48,914 bases of DNA from an uncultured Lachnospiraceae bacterium (GTDB lineage Bacteria; Bacillota; Clostridia; Lachnospirales; Lachnospiraceae), in the NCBI GenBank assembly GCA_910586755.1, contig CAJUJM010000093.1, positions 1-48,914 on the forward strand. Direction: 5' to 3'. A program made the position numbers and the translations under genes. This document shows, piece after piece, positions 8,737 through 15,839 of this stretch. The stretch's first letter is position 1. Every line of letters begins with the position of its first letter. The notes beneath the pieces are model-generated. The model was not told the origin of the DNA and searched no databases. It worked only from the letters and a program-made list of their open reading frames with translations.

Positions 8737-10596
8737 ATGAATTTTTTTAAGTATTTTAATGTCCGGAAACTTTCTGCCCTGACGTTGGCCGCCGTCATTG
8801 CCGGTACTTCTCTGATAAATGGCTGTTCTGTGAAACGAAGAGATCCTCTTTCCCCGGCAAATATCCCAAGTATTGAGGAAGGCTCTGATATCCCGGTCAG
8901 GAATAAGGAAGATGCTGCCAGAGAGCAGGCCCGGTTTGAGGAACTGATGAATGAGACCTTTCAGGACTCTCTAACCTCTTCTCTGCTGACTCTTCACTAT
9001 ACAGTCAGTGATCCTTCTGCCTATGGAATTACAGATTATCCCCATACTTTCGGCGACTTCTCTGTGGCAGACAGTAAAGAAAATCTTATAGAGCTTCGGG
9101 CTTTGGATTCCCAGCTGGACAGCTTCAACCCATCTCTTTTAACGGAGAATCAAATCCTGACTCTGGATATTCTAAGGGAATATGTGGACACAGAGTTATG
9201 TCTGGACGGCATTGAATTGTATATGACGCCATTGTCTTCCATCACAGGTATCCAGATCGATCTGCCTATCGTACTTTCGGAATACCGATTCTATAACCGG
9301 AAAGACATTGACGAATATTTGGAGTTGGTTTCCAATACGGATGAGTTTTTTGATCAAATCCTGACTTTTGAAGAGGAACGTGCTGCTGCCGGCCTATTCT
9401 GCGGCGATTTAGCGGCAGACCACATTATTGAGTCTTGTCAGCCCTACATGATTGACGCAGAATATAACCTGCTTCATACCTCTTTTATCACCAGGCTGGA
9501 AGAATTCCCGGATCTGACAGATGAAGAAAAAGATGCTTACATTCAGCAAAATCTGGATGTAGTAACAAATCATTTTATTCCGGCCTATGAACAGCTTACC
9601 ACCGGACTTTCCAATCTAAAGGGAACGGGGCAATATGAAGGCGGACTCTGCCATTATCCTGAGGGGAAAGACTATTTTGAATATTTAGTTCGTTCTCAAA
9701 CCGGAACCTCTTATACCAGCATGAAGGATTTAAAAAACGCCATTGAAAGCAAAAATATCAATGACATTGCCGCAATGGCGGTAATCATCCGCAACCGGCC
9801 GGAGCTTTTGGATCAGGTCAGCGACTATACTTTTTCTCCCACAGAGCCGCTGGAAATTCTGGATGTGTTAAAACAGGAAATTTCCGGAGAGTTCCCGGAG
9901 ATACCAGAGCACAGTTTTGTTGTGAAATATGTGGCTCCGGAATTAAAAGATATCCTTTCCCCGGCCATGTATATGGTTCCTCCCATGGATAAATATAATG
10001 AAAATGTAATTTATCTCAACATGGATCAGAATAACGGCATCACCCAGTATCTGTATACCACTTTGGCTCATGAAGGGTATCCGGGACATTTGTATCAGAA
10101 TGTCTATTTTTATGGAACCAATCCAAGTCCTATTCGCTGCCTGCTTTCTTTTAACGGATATTCAGAAGGGTGGGGATTGTACTCTGAATTCTTGTCTTAT
10201 CTGTACAATAATGGAGTGGATCCGGACGGAGCAAAGCTTCTTATGTATAATTCCTCCGCCAGTATTGGTCTTAATGCACTTTTAGATTTGAATATTAACT
10301 ATTTCGGATGGAACGAAGAACAGACCTATGATTATCTGGCAGATTATTATGATGTAGAGAATTCTGACATTGTTTCTGAGATTTACCAGACCTTAATCGA
10401 AAATCCCGGATATTATCTTACCTACTATGTAGGATATATGGAATTTTGCGAAATGCGGGAACAGGCAAAAAAGGAGCTGGGAGATAAATTTGATGCCAAA
10501 GAATTTCATAAATTAATCCTGGATATTGGTCCGGCTCCTTTCTCGGTTATCCGATCCCGACTGGAAGCCTGGCTGCTGGCACAGAAAATGAGCTGA
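8737..10596 (+). CDS. DUF885-family lipoprotein, predicted zinc metallopeptidase
   Basis: A 619-residue predicted lipoprotein. Residues 1-30 form a signal peptide ending in a lipobox (LINGC). The remainder matches the DUF885 family, with the HExxPGHxxQ signature visible as HEGYPGHLYQ at residues 445-454, followed by a GYSEGWGLYSE segment that likely supplies a further metal ligand. These features resemble M2/M32-like zinc peptidases with a largely helical fold; the substrate is unknown. It is probably anchored to the outer face of the membrane. It is monocistronic, with its own promoter and a bidirectional terminator at 10658-10694. Start choice: ATG preceded by ATGGAGGATAGTAA. Confidence 0.85.
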   Translation: MNFFKYFNVRKLSALTLAAVIAGTSLINGCSVKRRDPLSPANIPSIEEGSDIPVRNKEDAAREQARFEELMNETFQDSLTSSLLTLHYTVSDPSAYGITDYPHTFGDFSVADSKENLIELRALDSQLDSFNPSLLTENQILTLDILREYVDTELCLDGIELYMTPLSSITGIQIDLPIVLSEYRFYNRKDIDEYLELVSNTDEFFDQILTFEEERAAAGLFCGDLAADHIIESCQPYMIDAEYNLLHTSFITRLEEFPDLTDEEKDAYIQQNLDVVTNHFIPAYEQLTTGLSNLKGTGQYEGGLCHYPEGKDYFEYLVRSQTGTSYTSMKDLKNAIESKNINDIAAMAVIIRNRPELLDQVSDYTFSPTEPLEILDVLKQEISGEFPEIPEHSFVVKYVAPELKDILSPAMYMVPPMDKYNENVIYLNMDQNNGITQYLYTTLAHEGYPGHLYQNVYFYGTNPSPIRCLLSFNGYSEGWGLYSEFLSYLYNNGVDPDGAKLLMYNSSASIGLNALLDLNINYFGWNEEQTYDYLADYYDVENSDIVSEIYQTLIENPGYYLTYYVGYMEFCEMREQAKKELGDKFDAKEFHKLILDIGPAPFSVIRSRLEAWLLAQKMS

Positions 10597-10657
10597 TTCC
10601 AAAGAGATACTTGAACAAAAAAGAATGTTGCAAAATTAATGTGAAAGCACTGGAATA

Positions 10658-10694
10658 AAAGAGCGGGCATACCGTCATGGAATACCCGCTCTTT
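10658..10694. terminator. Bidirectional terminator
   Basis: AAAGAGCGGG-type arm and its complement (CCCGCTCTTT) form a perfect 10-pair stem flanked by A-rich and T-rich sequence on both sides. It serves the DUF885 gene (+) and the GerMN lipoprotein gene (-). Confidence 0.75.
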
Positions 10695-10708
10695 AAAACT
10701 ATCTGACA

Positions 10709-11257
10709 TTATTCTTTCCAAAAATCCTCGTAATCTTCAAAATAGGTAGAATATCCATTCTCATCTGTTTCCAGCTGCTCAGACTTAACATCTTCCCCAT
10801 TAACCTGAAGCTTTACCAACTCCAGCTCATAATTCTCAACAAAAGTGTTAACCAATGCTTCCAGAGTAGCCCGATTCATAAAGTCATCGTCCTCATAGGT
10901 AGGAATAGCAGAAAGATTCACTACACCTGTCTTCTCATCCTGGCTGACCTCAAAGCTTACCAGAGTTGTACCTTCTTCCAGAACACCGTACTCAATAATC
11001 TTATCTACCAATCCCTGATTGGTAAGTTCCTCTAAAGAGTCCATGTTCTGCAGTAATCCGCTTCCGTCTTCATTGATGCTGTATACGGAAATCGTATCTT
11101 CCTCCGGCCCTGGAACCTTTCCTTCCACCAGCTGGCCTCCGCCCTGGGTGGTTTCTACAGTTGCAGCAGTCTCTGCCTCTTTCTGAGGGGTTGGGGTACA
11201 GGCTGCCAGTGAAACTGCCATAAATGCTGCTGCAATGTACATCATTGTTTTTTTCAT
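10709..11257 (-). CDS. GerMN-domain lipoprotein
   Basis: A 182-residue lipoprotein. The signal peptide (residues 1-20) ends in a lipobox SLAAC. After a Thr/Glu-rich linker, residues about 80-160 resemble a single GerMN (sporulation and spore germination) domain: KIIEYGVLEEGTTLVSFEV, a beta strand VVNLSA, then ATLEALVNTFVENYELELVKL. GerMN proteins such as GerM act at the cell surface in sporulation (family knowledge). It begins 16 bases after a MarR-type gene, with its AAGGAGG ribosome site overlapping that gene's stop, so both are one operon. Pairing a surface lipoprotein with a FabT-like regulator is unusual. Confidence 0.7.
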   Translation of the reverse strand: MKKTMMYIAAAFMAVSLAACTPTPQKEAETAATVETTQGGGQLVEGKVPGPEEDTISVYSINEDGSGLLQNMDSLEELTNQGLVDKIIEYGVLEEGTTLVSFEVSQDEKTGVVNLSAIPTYEDDDFMNRATLEALVNTFVENYELELVKLQVNGEDVKSEQLETDENGYSTYFEDYEDFWKE

Positions 11258-11273
11258 AATTGGTAATGCCTCC

Positions 11274-11720
11274 TTAATCGTTCTGCTGGACCTGACGGAA
11301 CCAGTTATTTAAGTGTCGTAAGGTCTTAACTAAAACCTTCAGCTCCTCCTCATCCAGTTCATTCATAACACCTTGTATCATCTCTCTATGAAAACCTGCA
11401 TGGTGCTCAAACGCTTTTTGTCCTTTTTCGGAAAGGGAAATATAGACCACTCTTCTGTCTTCATTGCTTCTCTCCCGGTTGACATAACCTTTCTTTACCA
11501 GACTGTTCATAGCAATGGTTAAAGTTCCCACTGTAACGGACAGTTCTTTTGCAATGGCAGACATGTTTTTCGGTGTCCCGACTCCAATCGCATTGATGAC
11601 GTGCATATCATTATTGGTGATATCCTTAAACTCAGGTGTAATAATCGCCTTTTGCTCAATATCCATAATATCATTGAACAACCTTACCAGCACTTCATTT
11701 AAAGTCCCGTAGCTATCCAC
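11274..11720 (-). CDS. MarR-family regulator, FabT-like
   Basis: A 148-residue winged-helix regulator. It has an N-terminal dimerisation helix (LNEVLVRLFNDIMDIEQKA), a recognition region (MSAIAKELSVTVGTLTIAMNSLVKKGYV, residues about 53-80), the wing NEDRRVVYISLSEKG, and C-terminal dimerisation helices. The FNDIMxIE and FKDITNNDMHVINAIG segments resemble FabT, the acyl-ACP-responsive repressor of fatty-acid genes in Gram-positive bacteria. The fatty-acid operon is at 28.9-39.2 kb in this window and carries a FabT-like palindrome; the regulatory link is inferred. The start is GTG with GGAAGGG upstream. Its promoter is at 11762-11790. Confidence 0.85.
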   Translation of the reverse strand: MDSYGTLNEVLVRLFNDIMDIEQKAIITPEFKDITNNDMHVINAIGVGTPKNMSAIAKELSVTVGTLTIAMNSLVKKGYVNRERSNEDRRVVYISLSEKGQKAFEHHAGFHREMIQGVMNELDEEELKVLVKTLRHLNNWFRQVQQND

Positions 11721-11761
11721 GTCTTATCCCTTCCTACCCTGTCGGTAAAAGCTTCTTACTG

Positions 11762-11790
11762 ATTATATCTGATTTCTCTCTAGAAAACAA
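11762..11790 (-). promoter_or_regulatory. Promoter of the MarR-GerMN operon
   Basis: Minus strand TTGTTT (11785-11790), 17 bases, TATAAT (11762-11767), about 40 bases before the GTG start at 11720. I found no FabT-like palindrome around it. Confidence 0.6.
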
Positions 11791-11956
11791 CCTCTGAAAT
11801 CCTTATGAAATTCTTACAAAGTGATGTTTTTTCTGTAACTTTTGTATAAAATCCAAAAAGGCGACAGCCATTTTATTATAATAGAAAATTTTCGGGTTTT
11901 CAACCTATATTTACGTTTTTTCAAATTCCCCGCCGTCTGAACTGTTACATTTCAAC

Positions 11957-12487
11957 TTATCCGGCCATTGCAGTGCCAATTATAACACTGGCTATTATTC
12001 CTGCTGCCGTCGCTATTAACGCCCCCGACAAGGTATAACGGGTTTTTGTAATGCGAACAGCGCCAAAATAAACGCTTAAGCAGTAAAAAACGGTTTCCGT
12101 ACTGCTCATTAAAATGGAGCCGATGACTCCCTCCAGAGAATCCGGCCCACTGGTCTTAAAAATATCCAATACAAGGCCTGTAGCCGCTGCATTGGAAACC
12201 AGACGTATCAGCGCAACCGGCACAATCGAGGGCGGAAGGTGTATCCATCCGGCCGGCTTTGCTAAAAGCTCTGCTAAAAATGCCAAAAGCCCGGAAGCCC
12301 GCAGCACTCCTACTGCTGTCATCAACCCGATAAGCGTGGGCATAACCTCTGACACGGTTTTCATCCCCTTCTTTGCCCCATCTAAAAAATCTTCCAATAC
12401 AGGACGCTTTTGCAGAAGGCCAAAGCCAACAATATAGAAAATAATCAGAGGAACTATCGCTTTTGAGAGAAAAAGAAAGAGCTTCAT
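11957..12487 (-). CDS. spmB: Spore maturation protein B
   Basis: A 176-residue membrane protein with about five hydrophobic segments, including the nucleoside-recognition (Gate-like) domain VMPTLIGLMTAVGVLRASGLL and the conserved SNAAATGLVLDIFKTSGPDSLEG region. SpmB acts with SpmA in spore core dehydration and heat resistance in Bacillus. The two genes are usually adjacent; here spmA is 3.35 kb upstream at 15840-16541, with accessory genes on both strands between them, so spmB must be transcribed separately. A small hairpin with TTTTT near 11860-11880 may end the transcript. Confidence 0.93.
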   Translation of the reverse strand: MKLFLFLSKAIVPLIIFYIVGFGLLQKRPVLEDFLDGAKKGMKTVSEVMPTLIGLMTAVGVLRASGLLAFLAELLAKPAGWIHLPPSIVPVALIRLVSNAAATGLVLDIFKTSGPDSLEGVIGSILMSSTETVFYCLSVYFGAVRITKTRYTLSGALIATAAGIIASVIIGTAMAG

Positions 12488-12535
12488 AAGATCTGTTTTG
12501 ACTCTCCCGGTGTTTTTAATAATTTATGCAAAATG

Positions 12536-12567
12536 AAAGGGAAACATACAGTCCCTTTATTTTTTAT
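12536..12567 (+). terminator. Orphan + strand terminator-like hairpin
   Basis: AAAGGGA (12536-12542) pairs with TCCCTTT (12552-12558), followed by ATTTTTTATT. It has the polarity of a + strand terminator, but no + strand gene ends just upstream, because spmB runs the other way. It may block antisense transcription or be a remnant of a lost gene. Confidence 0.5.
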
Positions 12568-12576
12568 TGACATAGG

Positions 12577-12602
12577 CCTGATTTTAAAGTAACCTGATTT
12601 TA
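12577..12602 (+). repeat. Tandem direct repeat in the DNA-glycosylase promoter region
   Basis: CCTGATTTTA occurs at 12577-12586 and again at 12593-12602, a 16-base period. TTGACA lies at 12567-12572 and TATAAT at 12601-12606, so the repeats span the likely promoter. The spacing of those two hexamers is too long for a normal promoter, so the exact -35/-10 pair is uncertain (TTGACA-17-TAACCT is the alternative). Confidence 0.5.
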
Positions 12603-12639
12603 TAATGAATACTATTCAGGAGTTTGGAAAATTACCGAT

Positions 12640-13590
12640 ATGATTGTGACAAAGACTTTTTCATTTCCTTGTTTCTGCTTAAATCAGATTGCCTGGTCCG
12701 GGCAGTGCTTTCGGATGCTTCCTCTGGAAAGCGGGGGATATTCCGTTATTAGCTGCGGGAGGTATTTAGAGGTAAAAGAGTCTTCCAATACAAAGGGAAA
12801 CGAAGAGACAGCCGTATCTTTTACTTGTGAAGAAAAGGATTTGGATTTCTGGCTGCGTTATTTTGATTTAAGTACCAACTATCAGGCCTTTTTAGACTCT
12901 ATCCGTCCGGATGATACTTATTTAAAAGCAGCTGGAGCTGCCGGATCCGGTATCCGGATTCTGCGGCAGGATCTGTGGGAAATGATTATAACTTTTATTG
13001 TCTCCCAGCAGAAAAATATTCCGGCTATCCGGCAGGCTGTGGAACTCCTTAGCCTGCGGTACGGAACGCCTGTCAGATGTTTTGGAGTGAATGAGGCAAA
13101 AGAGTTTAGCAGCCCTGCCAAAGAATCTTGTAAAACTGTATATGCATTTCCCACACCTGAGGAGTTGTCCAGGGCTTCTCTGGAAGATTTGCAGAACTTA
13201 AAATTAGGCTACCGGGCAAAATATATTCTAAAGGTTACCCAGGACGTATGCACCGGCGCTTTTGATTTACCTCTGCTTTTATCTATGGACTACTCCCATG
13301 CTCTGGACTATGTAAAACAGTTTTATGGTATTGGTGAGAAGGTTGCCAACTGCATCTGTCTCTTTGGACTCCATCATATTGACGCATTTCCGGTAGATAC
13401 ATGGATTCAAAAAATCCTGATGGCAGAATATTTCCCCAAGCATCCGAGGCGCTATAAAAAGCTCCCTAAATCCCGTCTTTATGAAGCTATAATTGCAGAC
13501 CATTTTAGCTGTTACCAGGGATATGCAGGAGTGATGCAGCAGTATATTTTTTATTATGAGCGGGAACGGATGGGAAAGGCAGGGCAATAA
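12640..13590 (+). CDS. 8-oxoguanine DNA glycosylase (OGG1 type)
   Basis: A 316-residue base-excision repair enzyme of the bacterial OGG1 family, expected to excise 8-oxoguanine and nick the strand. It has an N-terminal OGG_N domain (FSFPCFCLNQIAWSGQCFRM), then the HhH-GPD fold. The catalytic lysine is expected in LKLGYRAKYI, the hairpin appears as FYGIGEKVANCICLFGL, and the catalytic Asp is in AFPVDTWIQ. Its C terminus overlaps the start of a TraX gene by one base (TAATG), so the two are translationally coupled. It lies in the accessory segment separating spmB and spmA. Confidence 0.92.
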   Translation: MIVTKTFSFPCFCLNQIAWSGQCFRMLPLESGGYSVISCGRYLEVKESSNTKGNEETAVSFTCEEKDLDFWLRYFDLSTNYQAFLDSIRPDDTYLKAAGAAGSGIRILRQDLWEMIITFIVSQQKNIPAIRQAVELLSLRYGTPVRCFGVNEAKEFSSPAKESCKTVYAFPTPEELSRASLEDLQNLKLGYRAKYILKVTQDVCTGAFDLPLLLSMDYSHALDYVKQFYGIGEKVANCICLFGLHHIDAFPVDTWIQKILMAEYFPKHPRRYKKLPKSRLYEAIIADHFSCYQGYAGVMQQYIFYYERERMGKAGQ

Positions 13591-14276
13591 TGACAGGACA
13601 ACAATTAAAATGGATTGCTGCTTTGGCTATGGTGCTTGATCATATAAGTGTGGCTTTGATGAGCGGAAACCTTGATGATGCTTCTAACCTTTCTTTTGCC
13701 GCTCTGACATTTCGAAGTATAGGCAGGCTGGCGTTTCCTATTTTTTGCTTTTTACTGGTAGAAGGATTTTACCATACCAGAGATATTAAAAATTATATGG
13801 GCAGAATGGCTTTATTTTCTGCTATTTCTGAAGTTCCTTTTGATTTGGCAATCTTTGGACGTTTTGTAAATTGGCAGTATCAGAATGTTTATTTCACCCT
13901 GCTAATCGGTCTTTTGGTTATGTACGGGATTCAGCAGGTTGATAAGCGTTACCTGGGGTCGGAATTGGGGAATCTTTTGAAAGCGGCTGTGATTGCAACA
14001 GGCTGTGGGGCGGCATATTTTTTGAAAAGTGATTACCATATCTATGGAATCTTGTTTATTGTGACGCTTTATTTTTTGCGTGGAAATAAGAACAGGCAGA
14101 CCATTTTCGGTGTTTTAATGGCTGCCTGCGAATTTACTGCTGTTTTGGCTTTTATTCCTATTTGGTTTTATAATGGAAAGGCCGGAAAAAAACGGCTTCG
14201 GTATTTCTTTTACTGGTTTTATCCGGCCCACTTGTTGGTTTTGGGTGTGCTGAGACTTTGGCTGCTTGTTCCATAA
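13590..14276 (+). CDS. TraX-family integral membrane protein, paralogue 2
   Basis: A 228-residue membrane protein with about eight hydrophobic segments, clearly paralogous to the product of 5070-5897. Shared motifs are LKWIAALAMVLDH, IGRLAFPIFCFLLVEGF, ISEVPFDLA, WQYQNVYFTL, LKSDYHIYGI and PIWFYNGKAG. It lacks the Arg-rich N-terminal extension of paralogue 1. Its start overlaps the glycosylase stop. Coupling to a DNA repair gene gives no obvious functional clue; the biochemical role of chromosomal TraX-like proteins is unknown, though acyl transfer to a membrane or surface target is plausible by analogy with F-plasmid TraX. Confidence 0.85.
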   Translation: MTGQQLKWIAALAMVLDHISVALMSGNLDDASNLSFAALTFRSIGRLAFPIFCFLLVEGFYHTRDIKNYMGRMALFSAISEVPFDLAIFGRFVNWQYQNVYFTLLIGLLVMYGIQQVDKRYLGSELGNLLKAAVIATGCGAAYFLKSDYHIYGILFIVTLYFLRGNKNRQTIFGVLMAACEFTAVLAFIPIWFYNGKAGKKRLRYFFYWFYPAHLLVLGVLRLWLLVP

Positions 14277-14288
14277 TCGGTTCGCTAG

Positions 14289-14732
14289 TTATTTACTATT
14301 TTTTGTATCTCTCCTTTTAAGTTCAAAGTATAAAGGCAACAGTATCGCATTGATCATTAATGCATAAAATATCGAAATTAGGGCAACTGAAATATCTGCG
14401 CCAACATGTGATGCTTTTAAATTTAAACCATGTAAGGCATTTATCAGACTTATTGTAACGCCTAACCCTCCGAATATTAAACTGGATATACATACTAATT
14501 TAACTGCCTTGGCGCTTTCTCTCACCCTTTCTTTTGTCTCTCTTCCCTTATTGAAGATATAAACAAATGCCTTTAAAAAGTCTTTCCAATAACCTGTGGT
14601 TATCAGAGCTAAAATGCTGGGAACCACTACAAATCCAAAGCTGATTGCGTCTATGAAATTACATATCTTATGCAGACTAATACCATAGATCATACAAAAT
14701 ACCATGCCTATTACGTATATCAAGTATCTCAT
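14289..14732 (-). CDS. Small MotA/TolQ/ExbB-like membrane protein
   Basis: A 147-residue protein with about four hydrophobic segments (residues about 1-20, 27-47, 78-98, 112-135). The order and phrases such as FGFVVVPSILALITTGYWKDFLKAF, a charged cytoplasmic helix (KGRETKERVRESAKAV), GGLGVTISLINAL, and ALISIFYALMINAILLPLYFEL resemble the MotA/ExbB proton-channel core. It is shorter than MotA, and no MotB/ExbD partner is nearby. The identification rests on pattern only. A TGAGGAGGAG ribosome site precedes the ATG. It is separated from the CRISPR remnant by an AT-rich gap. Confidence 0.55.
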   Translation of the reverse strand: MRYLIYVIGMVFCMIYGISLHKICNFIDAISFGFVVVPSILALITTGYWKDFLKAFVYIFNKGRETKERVRESAKAVKLVCISSLIFGGLGVTISLINALHGLNLKASHVGADISVALISIFYALMINAILLPLYFELKRRDTKNSK

Positions 14733-14994
14733 GTCTGTCTCCTCCTCAAATAAATATATTTATTGCATATACTATATTAACAGTTTCACTTCAATTCAAA
14801 GATATAATTTTTGATGTTAAAAAGTTCTAACATATCTATAACTATAAACTAATATTAGGAAAATGACAATCATTTACAATAAATACTACAACAAACATAT
14901 GAAAAAGTTTTGATAAGGTAATATTATATTTTAATGTATTTTTCCCCAACGAAAACGATATCATGGCCCCGCGCTTATACATGATATACATATA
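14733..14994. other. AT-rich intergenic DNA with one inverted repeat
   Basis: There is no gene-length reading frame. Apart from the ribosome site of the 14289-14732 gene, the only structure seen is ATATCATG (14958-14965) and CATGATAT (14980-14987), an 8-pair inverted repeat just outside the last CRISPR repeat. It could form a terminator-like hairpin for array transcription on the minus strand. Confidence 0.4.
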
Positions 14995-15277
14995 ATTTCA
15001 GTCCGTGCTCTCGCGGGGGAGCGACGCCTGCGATTGTAGCTTTAATTTCTGCCAAGGCAACTTTCAATCCACGTTCCCGCGGGGGAGCGACATTATCGAA
15101 GCTGCTATGATGTACAGTCTAATCTATTTCAATTCACGCTCCCGCGTGGGGAGCGACTTAACTGCCCAGGCAAGAGAAGTCCTTTCCGGCTATTTCAATC
15201 CACGCCCCCGCGTGGGGAGCGACGATACAAAGGTTGTGCCTTATACGGTTAGTAGTCATTTCAATCCACGCTCCCGC
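14995..15277 (-). CRISPR. Degenerate type I-C-like CRISPR remnant, five repeats, no cas genes
   Basis: Repeats lie at 14995-15025, 15061-15091, 15126-15157, 15192-15223 and 15258-15277. The four spacers are 35, 34, 34 and 34 bases. Read on the minus strand, the 32-base repeat begins GTCGCTCCCC and ends GTGGATTGAAAT, as in type I-C. Only 15126-15157 and 15192-15223 are full length, and even they differ at two positions; 14995-15025 is the most diverged. The fifth repeat, at the leader-side end, is cut after 20 bases and joined to unrelated AT-rich DNA containing TTTTCGCGAAAA (15284-15295). No leader and no cas gene are in the window. The array is probably inactive unless served by a system elsewhere. 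Confidence 0.9.
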
Positions 15278-15333
15278 TGTAGCTTTTCGCGAAAAATGCA
15301 AAATTTTTTCGCATAAATTGCAAAAACTACTTT

Positions 15334-15776
15334 TTAAAAGAAATTAAAGAAGGACGTTTGAAATAGTTGTACTTTAGATAAAATATATCTGCCTATTAAA
15401 TTTTTACGCTGTTCAGTCAGCGCTTTTTTATACTTATCTAATATAGCATAAACAGCATCTTCTGTCATAAATGTTTCAATCTTTTTTACAATTTCTATTG
15501 TATGTTGATAAAAATTTTTATGGAGAAACTCAATCATTTCCAAATGAGTAGGCTGTTTTGTGTCATTACTTGTTATACGTATCAGTGATTTTGACTTAGT
15601 ATCTATAAGAGATTTCCATTTTCAAATCTGGCGCATGAAATACCTATTAAGTTTGCTATATCATACGCAATACATTCCGAAACATGATCCGTTGTTTCTA
15701 TATCCTTTTTAAATTTAAACAAGCCAATTTGTCCGGTATCAGGATTTATAAGCCATAACTTTTTTTCCAGTATATT
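15334..15776 (-). pseudogene. Degraded HipA-like kinase gene
   Basis: The minus strand from 15776 reads EKKLWLINPDTGQIGLFKFK, then TTDHVSECIAYDIANLIGIS and CARFENGNLL, which looks like the N-terminal part of HipA/CtkA-type kinase-fold proteins. A stop and frame change at about 15600-15610 follow. A second piece from about 15600 to 15334 (IEFLHKNFYQHTIEIVKKIE, then a C-terminal KALTEQRKNLIGRYI-like helix) resembles the C-terminal end of such proteins. The central catalytic region is absent. There is no start codon in the first frame. I read this as a gene with a large internal deletion and frameshift, next to the CRISPR remnant. Confidence 0.55.
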
Positions 15777-15839
15777 CTATCCTTAGTGTACAAAGGGACA
15801 CTCTATGCTCTTGTTTACTGAGAATATCTTCAAAGAAAA

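Noticed and set aside
15005..15316. Open frame of about 100 codons across the CRISPR repeats, with recurring FNPRSRVGSD-like units
   Set aside because: It is translation of the repeat-spacer array. The apparent protein repeat follows the DNA repeat exactly, and no ribosome site is present.
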